Assembly: GCF_004795895.1 (NCBI RefSeq)
Contig: NZ_CP039250.1
Coordinates: 3,596,001-3,660,000 of the forward strand
Length of the DNA stretch: 64,000 bases
From: Sphingopyxis sp. PAMC25046
Lineage (GTDB): Bacteria; Pseudomonadota; Alphaproteobacteria; Sphingomonadales; Sphingomonadaceae
Reading direction: 5' to 3'
The translations under genes were made by a program, and so were the position numbers. Position 1 is the stretch's first letter; the number at the start of each line of letters is the position of its first letter. A model generated the notes under the pieces. The model worked only from the letters and a program-made list of their open reading frames with translations, was not told the origin of the DNA and did no database searches. Below, in pieces: positions 36,731-44,705 of the stretch.

Positions 36731-37648
36731 TCAGCGTGCGGTCACCGAGATCGAGACGACGTCGCTATACACCCCGGCGCGCCGATCCGAGGTATCACCG
36801 ATCAGGAACTGAATCGGCAGTGCTTCGCGGCGCAGCCCGCCATTCGCCTGCCCGGATATCGTGCGCACGCCCGTCAGATTGACCGAGTTGCCGCCGATCG
36901 CAAGGCTGTACGGCACATACCAGTCGCTCGAACCGAGCCGCAGACGGCCTGAATTGGCCGAGGTGACATTGAGGTCGTAAGAACCGGTGCTGGCGACACG
37001 AAGCTGGAGCGGCACCGGCGCGACGCCGGGACGCAGTTCGCCAAGGTCGACTACCGCATGCCCGTCGCTCATCGTGTAGGCGCCGGCAAGGCCGATCCGC
37101 GCCGAGGGCAGGACATTGATGCCGAGGACGAGCTGTGCGCCGCCGAGCGAACGGAAGCTGTCGTCCTGCGCCTCGATCGTCACATCTTGGGTAAAAATAC
37201 CCGAATCCTTCACATCGTCGGCGTCGGCGACGAGCTTGTACAACAGGGTGCGCGACCCGCCGGCCCCGAGTGTCAGCATTCGTTGCGACGGATTGCGCTG
37301 CGTACGCCCCGCGCGCGGCGTCACATCCTGCGTATCGGTCAGGTTGAGCAGCGCGTAGCCGATCCGCTTTCCGCTGCCCTTCGACAGGCCGAACGGCGGC
37401 TGGACGAGTTCAAACACCGGCGAGAAGCGGCATTCGCCGGTGCCCTCGTTCACGAAAGTGATCCCGAACGTTCCCTCGGGAATGGCTCCGTCAAACGGGT
37501 CATATCCCTGGATCAACCAGCTTTGCGGTGTCGCGTTGATCCGAACAAGACATTCCGCACCGGGAACAGCGGCGCCCGGCGTCGGCGCCTGCGCATAAAG
37601 CGGCATCGTCAGTGCTGTCGCAGCGAGGAACAGGATTGGGCGCAGCAT
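36731..37648 (-). CDS. Fimbrial tip/minor subunit (SCPU-like, large)
   Basis: Exported protein of 305 residues with signal peptide MLRPILFLAATALTMPLYAQ. A conserved pair of cysteines (AECLVRI, GECRFSP) and a C-terminal subunit-like domain (LQLRVASTGSYDLNVTSANSG ... VYSDVVSISVTAR) fit a two-domain tip protein of CsuE type, whose last strand pattern resembles pilins. Eight bp after the usher, with AGGAGG before the ATG, so co-transcribed. Placing it at the fimbrial tip is by gene order (last, after the usher) and size. Confidence 0.75.
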   Translation of the reverse strand: MLRPILFLAATALTMPLYAQAPTPGAAVPGAECLVRINATPQSWLIQGYDPFDGAIPEGTFGITFVNEGTGECRFSPVFELVQPPFGLSKGSGKRIGYALLNLTDTQDVTPRAGRTQRNPSQRMLTLGAGGSRTLLYKLVADADDVKDSGIFTQDVTIEAQDDSFRSLGGAQLVLGINVLPSARIGLAGAYTMSDGHAVVDLGELRPGVAPVPLQLRVASTGSYDLNVTSANSGRLRLGSSDWYVPYSLAIGGNSVNLTGVRTISGQANGGLRREALPIQFLIGDTSDRRAGVYSDVVSISVTAR

Positions 37649-37656
37649 AATGCCTC

Positions 37657-40284
37657 CTAATTTTTCGAACCGGGGCGAACCGTACCAAGGTTCAACAGGC
37701 CGTCGGTGTCCGCCGGAACCGTGAATTCGAAGCTCCGGTCGATTGTACCATTGGGGCCATAGGTTTCGACAAGATAACGGCGTCCGGGCAACAGGTTGGT
37801 AATCGCGAAGCGTCCGATCGAATTGGTGAAGAAGGGGATTGGCTTGGGGCTTTCGCCGTCCTTGACATCGAGCATCGTCACACGCCCGCCGATCAGCGAC
37901 ACCGGCTTGTCGGGGGCAAGGATCAACGTTCCCATCGCGCTCGCGAACGCGTCGGTGCCGATACGCGCCGCATAGCCGCTCTTGTACGGCGGATGGACGC
38001 GGAACACGCCCGGACCGGTGTCGTAGCCCGTCGGCGGATCCTCGACGTCATATTGTACCGACTGGGTGGCGTAGGAGCCAAGGAAGTTGTTGACCGCGGC
38101 CCCCAACGGGCCGCTCTTGCTGATATAATTATTCTCGGCCAGCGACTGTCCGGCGACCACGCTGCGCTTGCCAAGGTTCTTGTGCGGCGACAGCAGCATG
38201 AAACTGTCGTTGATCCGCCGCCCGATGCCGAAGCTGCCGTCGGCAAAGGCCAACGAGGTGCCGACCCGGACCGTCGTGACGTTGAGGTCGGCCACGTCCG
38301 ACAGATTGGGCCCGAACGTCGCGTGGCTGATCGACGCATCGAAACGATTGGCGGAGTAGGTCGCATAGCCGAGCGCACGTGCGCTGTTGTCGTCGCGCGT
38401 GACGACTCCGCCAAAGCCGACGCTGTTGAGTTGGTTCAGACCGCTCTGGTTGTAGGAAAGCTCGCCGAGATTGTCGCGGCTCTCGTACCGCGCCTCGGCC
38501 CGGCGGCGATAGTCGGGCTGGAAGACGACACCGACGTTGAAACTGACCCCGTTCCCGCGCGAGAAGGCCGACGGGAATTTGGCGTAATCGACGCCCGCGC
38601 GGATCGTCCAGCGCCGGTCGATCCGATAAAAGCCCGTCGCCGCGACGCGATAGCTGTCGCCGACGTCGCCGCGACCCTTGAGATAAGAGGCCGATGCCGT
38701 CGCGGTCAGGCGCATCGAAAGCTGCCGCGAATATTGCCCGCTCACCGTTGCCGAGGTGGTGTTGATCCCGTCGATGTTGCCCAGATTGGCAAAGCGGGGC
38801 GACAGATAATCGGCGCGCAGCGTGAAACTGTCGGACAGTCCGTCGCGATCGATGAAATGTTCGTAGCTGACCCCGCCGGCGAAACCCGTTCCGGCCGTTT
38901 TCGAATTGCTGCCGCCGGCATCGAGCAGCAGCCGACCGCCGTTGGGAAGGACGAACTGGGTCTGCCCTGTCAGCGTCTGGACATCCTTGCTCGCCTGAAG
39001 ACCGACGCCGATCGCCGGGCGATTGAAAAAGGCCTTGCGAAAGAATCCGGAGAAAGCGACCGGCCCGCGATAGTCGGGCGCGCCGCCGAAGGTCCGGCTG
39101 GTCGGGCCGAAAAAGGCGCCATATTCATAATCGCCGGGATCGAGATCGATCGGGTCGAGATATTGCTGATACGACAGGTTCTGCACCGCGCCGCTGTTGT
39201 CGGTGACCTGAATATCGACATCGTTGCTGCCCGCGATCAGCGGCAGCGAGCTGAAATCGTAACGGCCGGGCTGCAGCCGGACCTCGCGATAGAGCGACCC
39301 ATTGCGCATGAAACGAACGGTCGATTCGCGTTGCAGCACGAGTTGGCGATTGGCCTGCAGGATCGCCGAGCGGAAACTGTTGAAACGGCGGCGCTGGCGC
39401 AGCACGCCGATCCCGCCCATTTCGACGAAGGATTGCTGGCCGCGAATTTCGGGATCGAGATCGCCGAGATACCAGCGCCGGAAATCCTCGGGCTCGTCGT
39501 AAACCAGGCGCGCATAGTTGCGCGTGAATTTGTAACTGTCCCCGCTCACGCCGAACTGTTGCCCCAGCTGTGCGTCGCCCTCGAAAACGAAGCGGCCGAG
39601 CCGCACGGCACCGTCGAAGTTGATCGTCGGTGGATCGGCCTGGTCGCCCTCCCACAAATAGCTCTGGATCGCGCTGAGGTTCAGGAAGGCCGAAAACCCC
39701 GCGGGCTGCAACGACACATCGTTCGCGTCTTCGCGCGGCGGCGCGAAAATATCCTTGATCGCGCGCTGTTCGGCCGACACCGCGACCACGACCACCGCCA
39801 GCGTGCTGGGGTCGTACGTCAGCTGAACCCCGGTCTTGCCGAGATCGTCGGGGCCGAAATTAGGTAGCGACACGAGGTGCGACGACAGCTCCGCATGCGC
39901 CTCTTCGTTCAGCACCGGCTGCATCAAGCGCAGGAAGGTCGCCGATTCGAGCAGAAAGCGGTCGTCCGCGGTGAGCAGCATCGGGATATCGCCCAGACTG
40001 CTGCTCTGAAATGTCAGCGGCACCGTCATTTCGATGTCGCGGTCGTAGGGATTGATATCCGGACGACCATGAGCCCCGATCGGAAGCTGAGGCATCACCG
40101 GTGTCGGTGTCGGGATCGGGGGGATCGGCGTGCCCGGCAACGGAATAGTCGTGGGCGTGCCCGGGTCTTGCGCCGGCGGCGAAGGCCGCGAGCCCTGCGG
40201 CAAGGGGATCGACACCTGCGCAGCGGCCGTGCTTGCGCACAGCGCCGACAGCGCAACCGAGCACAGGGTCAATCGGGCTTTCAC
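37657..40284 (-). CDS. Outer-membrane fimbrial usher
   Basis: Pore for fimbrial assembly, 875 residues. Signal peptide MKARLTLCSVALSALCASTAAAQ followed by an unusual proline-rich linker of about 45 residues, then the N-terminal domain and long beta-barrel. Usher-type segments visible: FNLSAIQSYLWEG-like early strand, ARLVYDEPEDFRRWYLGDLDP, RFMRNGSLYREVRLQPGRYDF and a C-terminal domain GRFAITNLLPGRRYLVE. The start is GTG at 40284, overlapping the chaperone stop (GTGA). It is closest in layout to the archaic chaperone-usher type (Csu-like). Confidence 0.9.
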   Translation of the reverse strand: MKARLTLCSVALSALCASTAAAQVSIPLPQGSRPSPPAQDPGTPTTIPLPGTPIPPIPTPTPVMPQLPIGAHGRPDINPYDRDIEMTVPLTFQSSSLGDIPMLLTADDRFLLESATFLRLMQPVLNEEAHAELSSHLVSLPNFGPDDLGKTGVQLTYDPSTLAVVVVAVSAEQRAIKDIFAPPREDANDVSLQPAGFSAFLNLSAIQSYLWEGDQADPPTINFDGAVRLGRFVFEGDAQLGQQFGVSGDSYKFTRNYARLVYDEPEDFRRWYLGDLDPEIRGQQSFVEMGGIGVLRQRRRFNSFRSAILQANRQLVLQRESTVRFMRNGSLYREVRLQPGRYDFSSLPLIAGSNDVDIQVTDNSGAVQNLSYQQYLDPIDLDPGDYEYGAFFGPTSRTFGGAPDYRGPVAFSGFFRKAFFNRPAIGVGLQASKDVQTLTGQTQFVLPNGGRLLLDAGGSNSKTAGTGFAGGVSYEHFIDRDGLSDSFTLRADYLSPRFANLGNIDGINTTSATVSGQYSRQLSMRLTATASASYLKGRGDVGDSYRVAATGFYRIDRRWTIRAGVDYAKFPSAFSRGNGVSFNVGVVFQPDYRRRAEARYESRDNLGELSYNQSGLNQLNSVGFGGVVTRDDNSARALGYATYSANRFDASISHATFGPNLSDVADLNVTTVRVGTSLAFADGSFGIGRRINDSFMLLSPHKNLGKRSVVAGQSLAENNYISKSGPLGAAVNNFLGSYATQSVQYDVEDPPTGYDTGPGVFRVHPPYKSGYAARIGTDAFASAMGTLILAPDKPVSLIGGRVTMLDVKDGESPKPIPFFTNSIGRFAITNLLPGRRYLVETYGPNGTIDRSFEFTVPADTDGLLNLGTVRPGSKN

Positions 40285-41084
40285 TGTTTGAACGAGAGTT
40301 TGATCGGGCCGGGGCCGAAACCGGGAACGGGCACGCGGAAGACGCGCTCACCCTGGGCGGGAACATAGCCGGTACCGACCGCCTGATTGAGTTCTTCGGG
40401 CGAGATGTCGACGCGCAGCCATTTGCCGTCGGTGCCGGTGCCTTCCAGCTGCCAGCCGAAATTCGACATCATCGCATGGCGGCGGCCGTCGTTGCGCAGG
40501 GTGATTTCCACCCCGTCCTGCATCGGCGGCAGTTCTTTCGATCCCGGCGGCGCGGGGGGTTGATACATTACCTGCTTGACCGTGGTCGCCTTCACGTCGG
40601 GTTTCGCTCCGGGGGGCGCCACGACGACCAGCGCGCGCATGTTATAGAGCACCTGCACCTGTGCGCCGATCGCATCGGCAGCGCCGGGTTCGAAGGCGAC
40701 CGGCAATTGCTCGACCGAAACATAATAGGCCTGCGATGCGGCCAATTCGGCGCCGCCCACCCATTGCAGGCGGACGACCTGACGACCGCCAGCGGGCAGC
40801 ACGCCCTGCGGCGGAAAAACCAGGAAATCCTGGTCAGCGGGGGTTTCGACGATATTCCCGTCCTTGTCGATTTCCATTCGGAAAACGCGCGTCTGGAACG
40901 CCAGATTACCGGGGTTGATATTCTGGACCTCGATCCGCGCCACCGCGTTGGTGCCGCGCGATTCCATCTCGACGACCATCGGCGACACGCGCATCGCCAG
41001 CGCCGGGGTGACAATCAATGCCAGCGCCGCAAACGCAGCCAACAGCGTGCGTGCATGACGCTTCATCGTCGCCAAAGCGGTCAT
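40281..41084 (-). CDS. Periplasmic fimbrial chaperone (PapD-like)
   Basis: 267 residues; donor-strand chaperone for pilin folding. Signal peptide MTALATMKRHARTLLAAFAALALIVTPALA, then the PapD N-domain (MRVSPMVVEME, VARIEVQNINP, FLVFPPQGVLPAGGRQVVRLQWVG, the G1-like strand region) and a second Ig domain (VEITLRNDGRRHAMMSNFGW). The ATG at 41084 has AGGGGG at good spacing; two ATGs just upstream are alternatives. Overlaps the usher start. Confidence 0.9.
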   Translation of the reverse strand: MTALATMKRHARTLLAAFAALALIVTPALAMRVSPMVVEMESRGTNAVARIEVQNINPGNLAFQTRVFRMEIDKDGNIVETPADQDFLVFPPQGVLPAGGRQVVRLQWVGGAELAASQAYYVSVEQLPVAFEPGAADAIGAQVQVLYNMRALVVVAPPGAKPDVKATTVKQVMYQPPAPPGSKELPPMQDGVEITLRNDGRRHAMMSNFGWQLEGTGTDGKWLRVDISPEELNQAVGTGYVPAQGERVFRVPVPGFGPGPIKLSFKQ

Positions 41085-41134
41085 GATCATCCCCCTGTCC
41101 CGATCTGCGGACATAATCGCATCAAACCATAAAG

Positions 41135-41162
41135 AAAGGGGAAAGATCGCTCTTTCCCCTTT
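41135..41162 (-). terminator. Intra-operon terminator/attenuator after the major pilin
   Basis: On the minus strand a perfect 12-bp stem AAAGGGGAAAGA / TCTTTCCCCTTT with a 4-nt loop, followed by CTTTATGG. It lies between the major pilin and the chaperone gene and would let the pilin be made in excess of the assembly proteins. Confidence 0.75.
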
Positions 41163-41178
41163 CCCTATTCAGCTACGC

Positions 41179-41985
41179 TTAGAGAGCGCGAAGCGTCAGC
41201 GTGGTCGTGCCGGTGTAATCACCAGCGACCAGGCCCTTGTTCGTCACGGCCGGAGCGACAATGTCGATGTCCATGCGCGAACGCCATGCGCCCTGCTGCT
41301 TCTGGCCGGCGTTGCCGGTGGTCGGAACGTTGAGCGACTGCGGCGTACCGGTGGTCTGCGCGTTCAGCGCAACGCCGGTCCACGAAGCGGTCACTTCGTA
41401 CGGGATGTTCGCCTGGAACTCGTCGGTGTCATAACCGCCCGGGTTCTGGTTCACGAGGCCGCGGATGTCGTTCTTGTTGATTTCGACGACATTGTTGGTG
41501 TTGCAGCCGGCGGTCAGCGTGTCGATGTTGGCTTCGGCCGGGCCGACCATTTCGAACGCCGAGTTGACGTTTTCGTTGTCGCCAGTGCGAACGCCGATGA
41601 CACCGAAGTCGATGTTGCGGGCGTTCGAGTTGTTGCCGGCATAGAACGAGCAGTCGCGGTTGACGGTGCCGCTCAGCGAGAATTCGACGTTGACGGTCGG
41701 GGTCGCCGTTTCGCTGTCGCTCGGAGCGTCGGCCTGAGCGCGGTAGCGCGTGCCGACCTGGAGCGCGACGCCAAGGTCGCCAAGAGCTTCACCGACGTTG
41801 ACCGGGCCGAGGAACGGGATGTTCACCGGCTGCGGGTTCGTGATCTGATAGTTTACGGGAACGCTGCCAAGAAACGGAATGCTGACCGAACCCGTACCAG
41901 CATAGTGCTTCTGGTTCGTCTGCGCGACGGCCGGCGTCGCGATAAGCGCGATGGCGGCGACGGTGCCGCTAAGGATCTTCTTCAT
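41179..41985 (-). CDS. Candidate major fimbrial subunit
   Basis: Exported protein of 268 residues: signal peptide MKKILSGTVAAIALIATPAVAQ, then an N-terminal stretch with a repeated IPFLG motif (SIPFLGSVPV, NIPFLGPVNV), then a pilin-like domain with two cysteines (RDCSFYAG, AGCNTN) and a C-terminal strand TTTLTLRAL. Codon use is the most biased in the cluster, the ribosome site is strong (AAGGGAAGAAG type), and a terminator follows it, all of which suggest high expression. Homology to a named pilin was not recognised, but position and features fit the main subunit. Confidence 0.75.
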   Translation of the reverse strand: MKKILSGTVAAIALIATPAVAQTNQKHYAGTGSVSIPFLGSVPVNYQITNPQPVNIPFLGPVNVGEALGDLGVALQVGTRYRAQADAPSDSETATPTVNVEFSLSGTVNRDCSFYAGNNSNARNIDFGVIGVRTGDNENVNSAFEMVGPAEANIDTLTAGCNTNNVVEINKNDIRGLVNQNPGGYDTDEFQANIPYEVTASWTGVALNAQTTGTPQSLNVPTTGNAGQKQQGAWRSRMDIDIVAPAVTNKGLVAGDYTGTTTLTLRAL

Positions 41986-42097
41986 AATCTTCTTCCCTCT
42001 ATTATACCGCCCCGGCGCATTTGCCGATCGCGGCCCAATACCTGCACCGGTCTGGTCGGAGACCGGGAGAGCAGCGGTGCCTACTCTTCCGGCTACC

Positions 42098-42118
42098 GTC
42101 CGCGGTTCGCCCGCGGAC
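42098..42118. other. Hairpin between the two pilin genes
   Basis: GTCCGCGG / CCGCGGAC, 8-bp perfect stem with a TTCGC loop, in the 140-bp gap between the 174-residue pilin and the major pilin. No T-run; could stabilise or process the mRNA. Confidence 0.4.
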
Positions 42119-42125
42119 GAATTCG

Positions 42126-42650
42126 CTAAATCGGGGAAACGGTGATCGTGATCGTCTCCGAATATTCGCCGGCAAGCAGTCCGGCTTCGCCCGAAGGCTC
42201 GCCGAGTTCGACCGCCAGGCGCATGCCGTCGGTGGCGATGCCGCCGTTGCTGGAAATGACGCCCCCCGCCAAAAGCTGACGGCTGTTGAAGGACCGGCTC
42301 ACCACCTGCTGCGACGGCAGTCGCACCGGCATTTCGACGGCCAGATTATAGGGAAGGACACCGCTGTACGGGCCCTGCCCGTTCGGCATCGTCGTGTGGG
42401 TCAAGCCGCCGCGAGCGCCCTTGATCGTCATCGTGAAAGGGACATTGCAATCGAACGCGACGCGCGTTTCGATGCCGAGGCCGCGGCGTTCGAGATTGCC
42501 GAAATCCATGTCCTGGACGCTACCCATCGCGCAATGCTGGCGGATGGCACCGCTGACCGCGATGTCGAGTGATCGGACGTTCTGGATTTCTTTCGCGTTC
42601 GCAGGCACAGCGACAGCCGCCGCGGCGAGCGCAAAGAGCATGAACCTCAT
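42126..42650 (-). CDS. Fimbrial subunit (SCPU/CsuA-B-like)
   Basis: First gene of the fimbrial cluster: 174 residues, signal peptide MRFMLFALAAAAVAVPANA. The mature chain shows SGAIRQHCAMGSVQDMDFGNL and TRVAFDCNVPFTMTI, two cysteines with the spacing seen in spore-coat-U-like pilins, then LAVEMPV and the last strand GEYSETITITVSPI. The ending is the typical G-strand for donor-strand exchange. It is preceded by a 525-bp region that probably holds the promoter of the whole cluster. Confidence 0.78.
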   Translation of the reverse strand: MRFMLFALAAAAVAVPANAKEIQNVRSLDIAVSGAIRQHCAMGSVQDMDFGNLERRGLGIETRVAFDCNVPFTMTIKGARGGLTHTTMPNGQGPYSGVLPYNLAVEMPVRLPSQQVVSRSFNSRQLLAGGVISSNGGIATDGMRLAVELGEPSGEAGLLAGEYSETITITVSPI

Positions 42651-43175
42651 GACTCAACCCCCCAAAAAACCAAACGGTTTCCGGCCCCGCTTTGCGGATG
42701 ACCTTTGGGCATCCCCCGACGCCCGGGGAGTCGCGACCCGACTCACCCCCCTCCGTTAAGAAAAACTTACTACAGAGATTAAGTTAGGTTCACACCCATA
42801 AAATTGGACCGACGGAAAATCGGCCGGACGCCGATGCCCTTCAACTTCCACGGAAATGCTGCATTTTGGCGGCTATCTAGGGTTAACTGCCCCCGTGCGC
42901 CAGCGAGCCCGGGCCCAACAGCGTCCAAAATCGGGACAAGAAGCTTAAAAAGCTTAACTTCATATTTCGATATAAGTTAACTTTTAGCAGATCGGCAAAT
43001 CGAAAAACGCCGGAAATCCGCGGAAAGACGGTGCTTGACCGGTCGCAATCGGCGCACGCTTCGGCTCGCGTGCCGCGGATCGATCTTGCTGAGCCATATC
43101 CCCGAGAGCATGGCTCCATAGTGTGCCCCCGCCCTTAACCACTCCACAACCGATTGCCCCGCATAGGGCTGGCCC
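42651..43175. promoter_or_regulatory. 525-bp regulatory region of the fimbrial cluster
   Basis: No convincing coding sequence. AT-rich in parts, with candidate operators: AACTTA-N10-TAAGTT (42764-42785); AAGCTTAAAAAGCTT (42941-42955); and TTAACTT(C)ATAT-TTCG-ATATAAGTTAA (42954-42980), an almost perfect palindrome with one bulge. The AACTT...AAGTT core is shared by the first and third. It separates the divergent fimbrial genes and PilZ-HTH regulator 2, so both could be controlled here. Confidence 0.6.
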
Positions 43176-43868
43176 ATGCCCATTCACGCGATGATCGAAC
43201 AGGAAAAGGACGCCGCCGACGGAGCGCGCGGCGCCGCGCGCATGCACATGCGTCTGGAAACCTCGGGGTCGCTGGACGGCCAGCAGGGCACCGCCGTCAT
43301 CATCCACAATCTGTCGGCCACCGGGATGCTGATCGAAACCACCTCCGATCTCGACATCGGCCAACGGATCACGGTGAGCTTGCCCGAAACGCCCGACTGC
43401 ACGGCGTCCATCGTGTGGCGAAGCGAGGCACTCGCCGGTTGCCGTTTCGACCGGCCGCTCTCGCGCGCCGCGCTCAGCGCCGCGCAGCTGCGCAATCCAC
43501 TCCCGCAGGACGTGGACCCCGCCACCGTCGCGGCGGACAGCGAGTTGCTGGCCGACCGGCTGCTTCGGTTGCGGCAGGAACGCGGTCTCAGCCGCGTCGA
43601 GCTGTCAAACCGGACGGGCTTCAGCAAGCCGAGCATCTGGGCATGGGAAAGCGGCAAGACGATGCCGCGGCGCAGCAACCTGATCGCGCTGGCCGAGGTT
43701 TTTGGCCTATCCGAACGCGAACTGCTCGCCGGAGCGCCCGCCGCCGCTTCGCCCGAGCCGTCGGCGACGACGAACCGGCTGCATGAACTGATCGAGACGA
43801 GCCGCGAAGCAATCGCCACGTTGGCCGGCGTAGAGCCCGACAAGGTCCGGATCACGATAGAATATTAG
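43176..43868 (+). CDS. PilZ-HTH fusion regulator 2 (candidate c-di-GMP-dependent transcription factor)
   Basis: Paralogue of the protein at 35474, 230 residues. PilZ domain with RxxxR (RMHMR, 22-26) and NxSxxG (NLSATG, 45-50), both intact; the PilZ core also shares SAAQLR with regulator 1. XRE-type HTH at about 128-186 (LLRLRQERGLSRVELSNRTG, then SKPSIWAWE). A C-terminal tail SREAIATLAGVEPDKVRITIEY matches regulator 1. It is divergent from the fimbrial cluster across the 525-bp regulatory region, the usual place for a dedicated regulator. Confidence 0.88.
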   Translation: MPIHAMIEQEKDAADGARGAARMHMRLETSGSLDGQQGTAVIIHNLSATGMLIETTSDLDIGQRITVSLPETPDCTASIVWRSEALAGCRFDRPLSRAALSAAQLRNPLPQDVDPATVAADSELLADRLLRLRQERGLSRVELSNRTGFSKPSIWAWESGKTMPRRSNLIALAEVFGLSERELLAGAPAAASPEPSATTNRLHELIETSREAIATLAGVEPDKVRITIEY

Positions 43869-43895
43869 CGCCCCTCGCTGCACGCACATTAGGGC

Positions 43896-43926
43896 TTGAC
43901 CCTTACGCTGCGTCATCCCCGATAGG
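43896..43926 (+). promoter_or_regulatory. MerR-type promoter/operator
   Basis: TTGACC (43896) and GATAGG (43921) separated by 19 bp, the long spacer typical for MerR-controlled promoters, with the dyad ACGC-T-GCGT (43905-43913) in the middle. The TipAS-type MerR gene starts 27 bp later, so autoregulation is likely. Confidence 0.65.
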
Positions 43927-43952
43927 TCCGTCCCGCAATGAGGAGACGGTGA

Positions 43953-44705
43953 ATGCGGACGGTTCGGCAAGTGGCGAAGGCAGCGGGTATCAGCGTCAGG
44001 ACGCTGCATCATTATGATGCCATCGGCCTGCTGAAGCCCGGCCATGTTGGCACCAACGGCTATCGCTATTACGGCAGGGAGGAGTTGCTGCGGCTGCAGC
44101 AGATCCTCTTTTACCGCGAACTCGGCCTGCCGCTGGCGGAGATCGCCGCCGTGCTCGACGATCCGGCGTTCGACCCGCTGGCCGCGCTGCATGAGCACCG
44201 CGCCGCTCTGGAAGGCCGGATCGGCCATTATCGGACCCTCATCCGCACCATCGATCGCACGATCGCATCATTGGAAAAGGACGAGGACATGAACGACAAC
44301 GACTATTACGCTGGCATCGCCCCCGAAACGCGCGACCGCTGGCAGCGCGAGGCCGAGGAATTCTGGGGCAAGGATGCCGTCGCAGCCGCCCAGGCAAAGG
44401 CACGGACCTTCAGCAAGGAACAGGTCGCCGCGATCCAGGCCGAAATGGAGGCGATCCGCGCCGACTTCCTGCGCCTGTTCCGCGAGGGCGCCGATCCCGC
44501 CTCCGAAACGGTGCAGGCGGTGACCGACCGCCATTATCGCTGGGTCTCGCACAGCTGGACGCCCGATGCCGCGGCGTTCAAGGGCCTCGGGCGCTATTAT
44601 GTCGAAAACCCAGAATTTCGGGGTACCTATGATGCCGGGGACTTGCCTGGCTGCCCCGAATTCATCGCCGAGGCGATGGCGATCTATGCCGACCGGTCGC
44701 TCTGA
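43953..44705 (+). CDS. MerR-family regulator with TipAS antibiotic-recognition domain
   Basis: 250 residues. Residues 1-70 are a MerR winged helix ([35 protein letters not shown]); a coiled-coil dimer helix follows at about 75-110; residues 120-250 are a TipAS domain ([13 protein letters not shown]..., [13 protein letters not shown]). TipAS-type proteins bind thiopeptides and other hydrophobic drugs and activate their own gene or efflux genes. Here there is no obvious target gene alongside. The 3' end overlaps the queA 3' end by 22 bp (convergent). Confidence 0.9.
   Translation: MRTVRQVAKAAGISVRTLHHYDAIGLLKPGHVGTNGYRYYGREELLRLQQILFYRELGLPLAEIAAVLDDPAFDPLAALHEHRAALEGRIGHYRTLIRTIDRTIASLEKDEDMNDNDYYAGIAPETRDRWQREAEEFWGKDAVAAAQAKARTFSKEQVAAIQAEMEAIRADFLRLFREGADPASETVQAVTDRHYRWVSHSWTPDAAAFKGLGRYYVENPEFRGTYDAGDLPGCPEFIAEAMAIYADRSL

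Noticed and set aside
37993..39867. 624-codon plus-strand open frame opposite the usher
   Set aside because: Antisense shadow rich in Arg and Asp, with no signal or domain; the minus strand encodes a full usher.
42883..43119. 78-codon minus-strand open frame in the fimbrial regulatory region
   Set aside because: No ribosome site, no recognisable domain, atypical composition; it overlaps the candidate operators.
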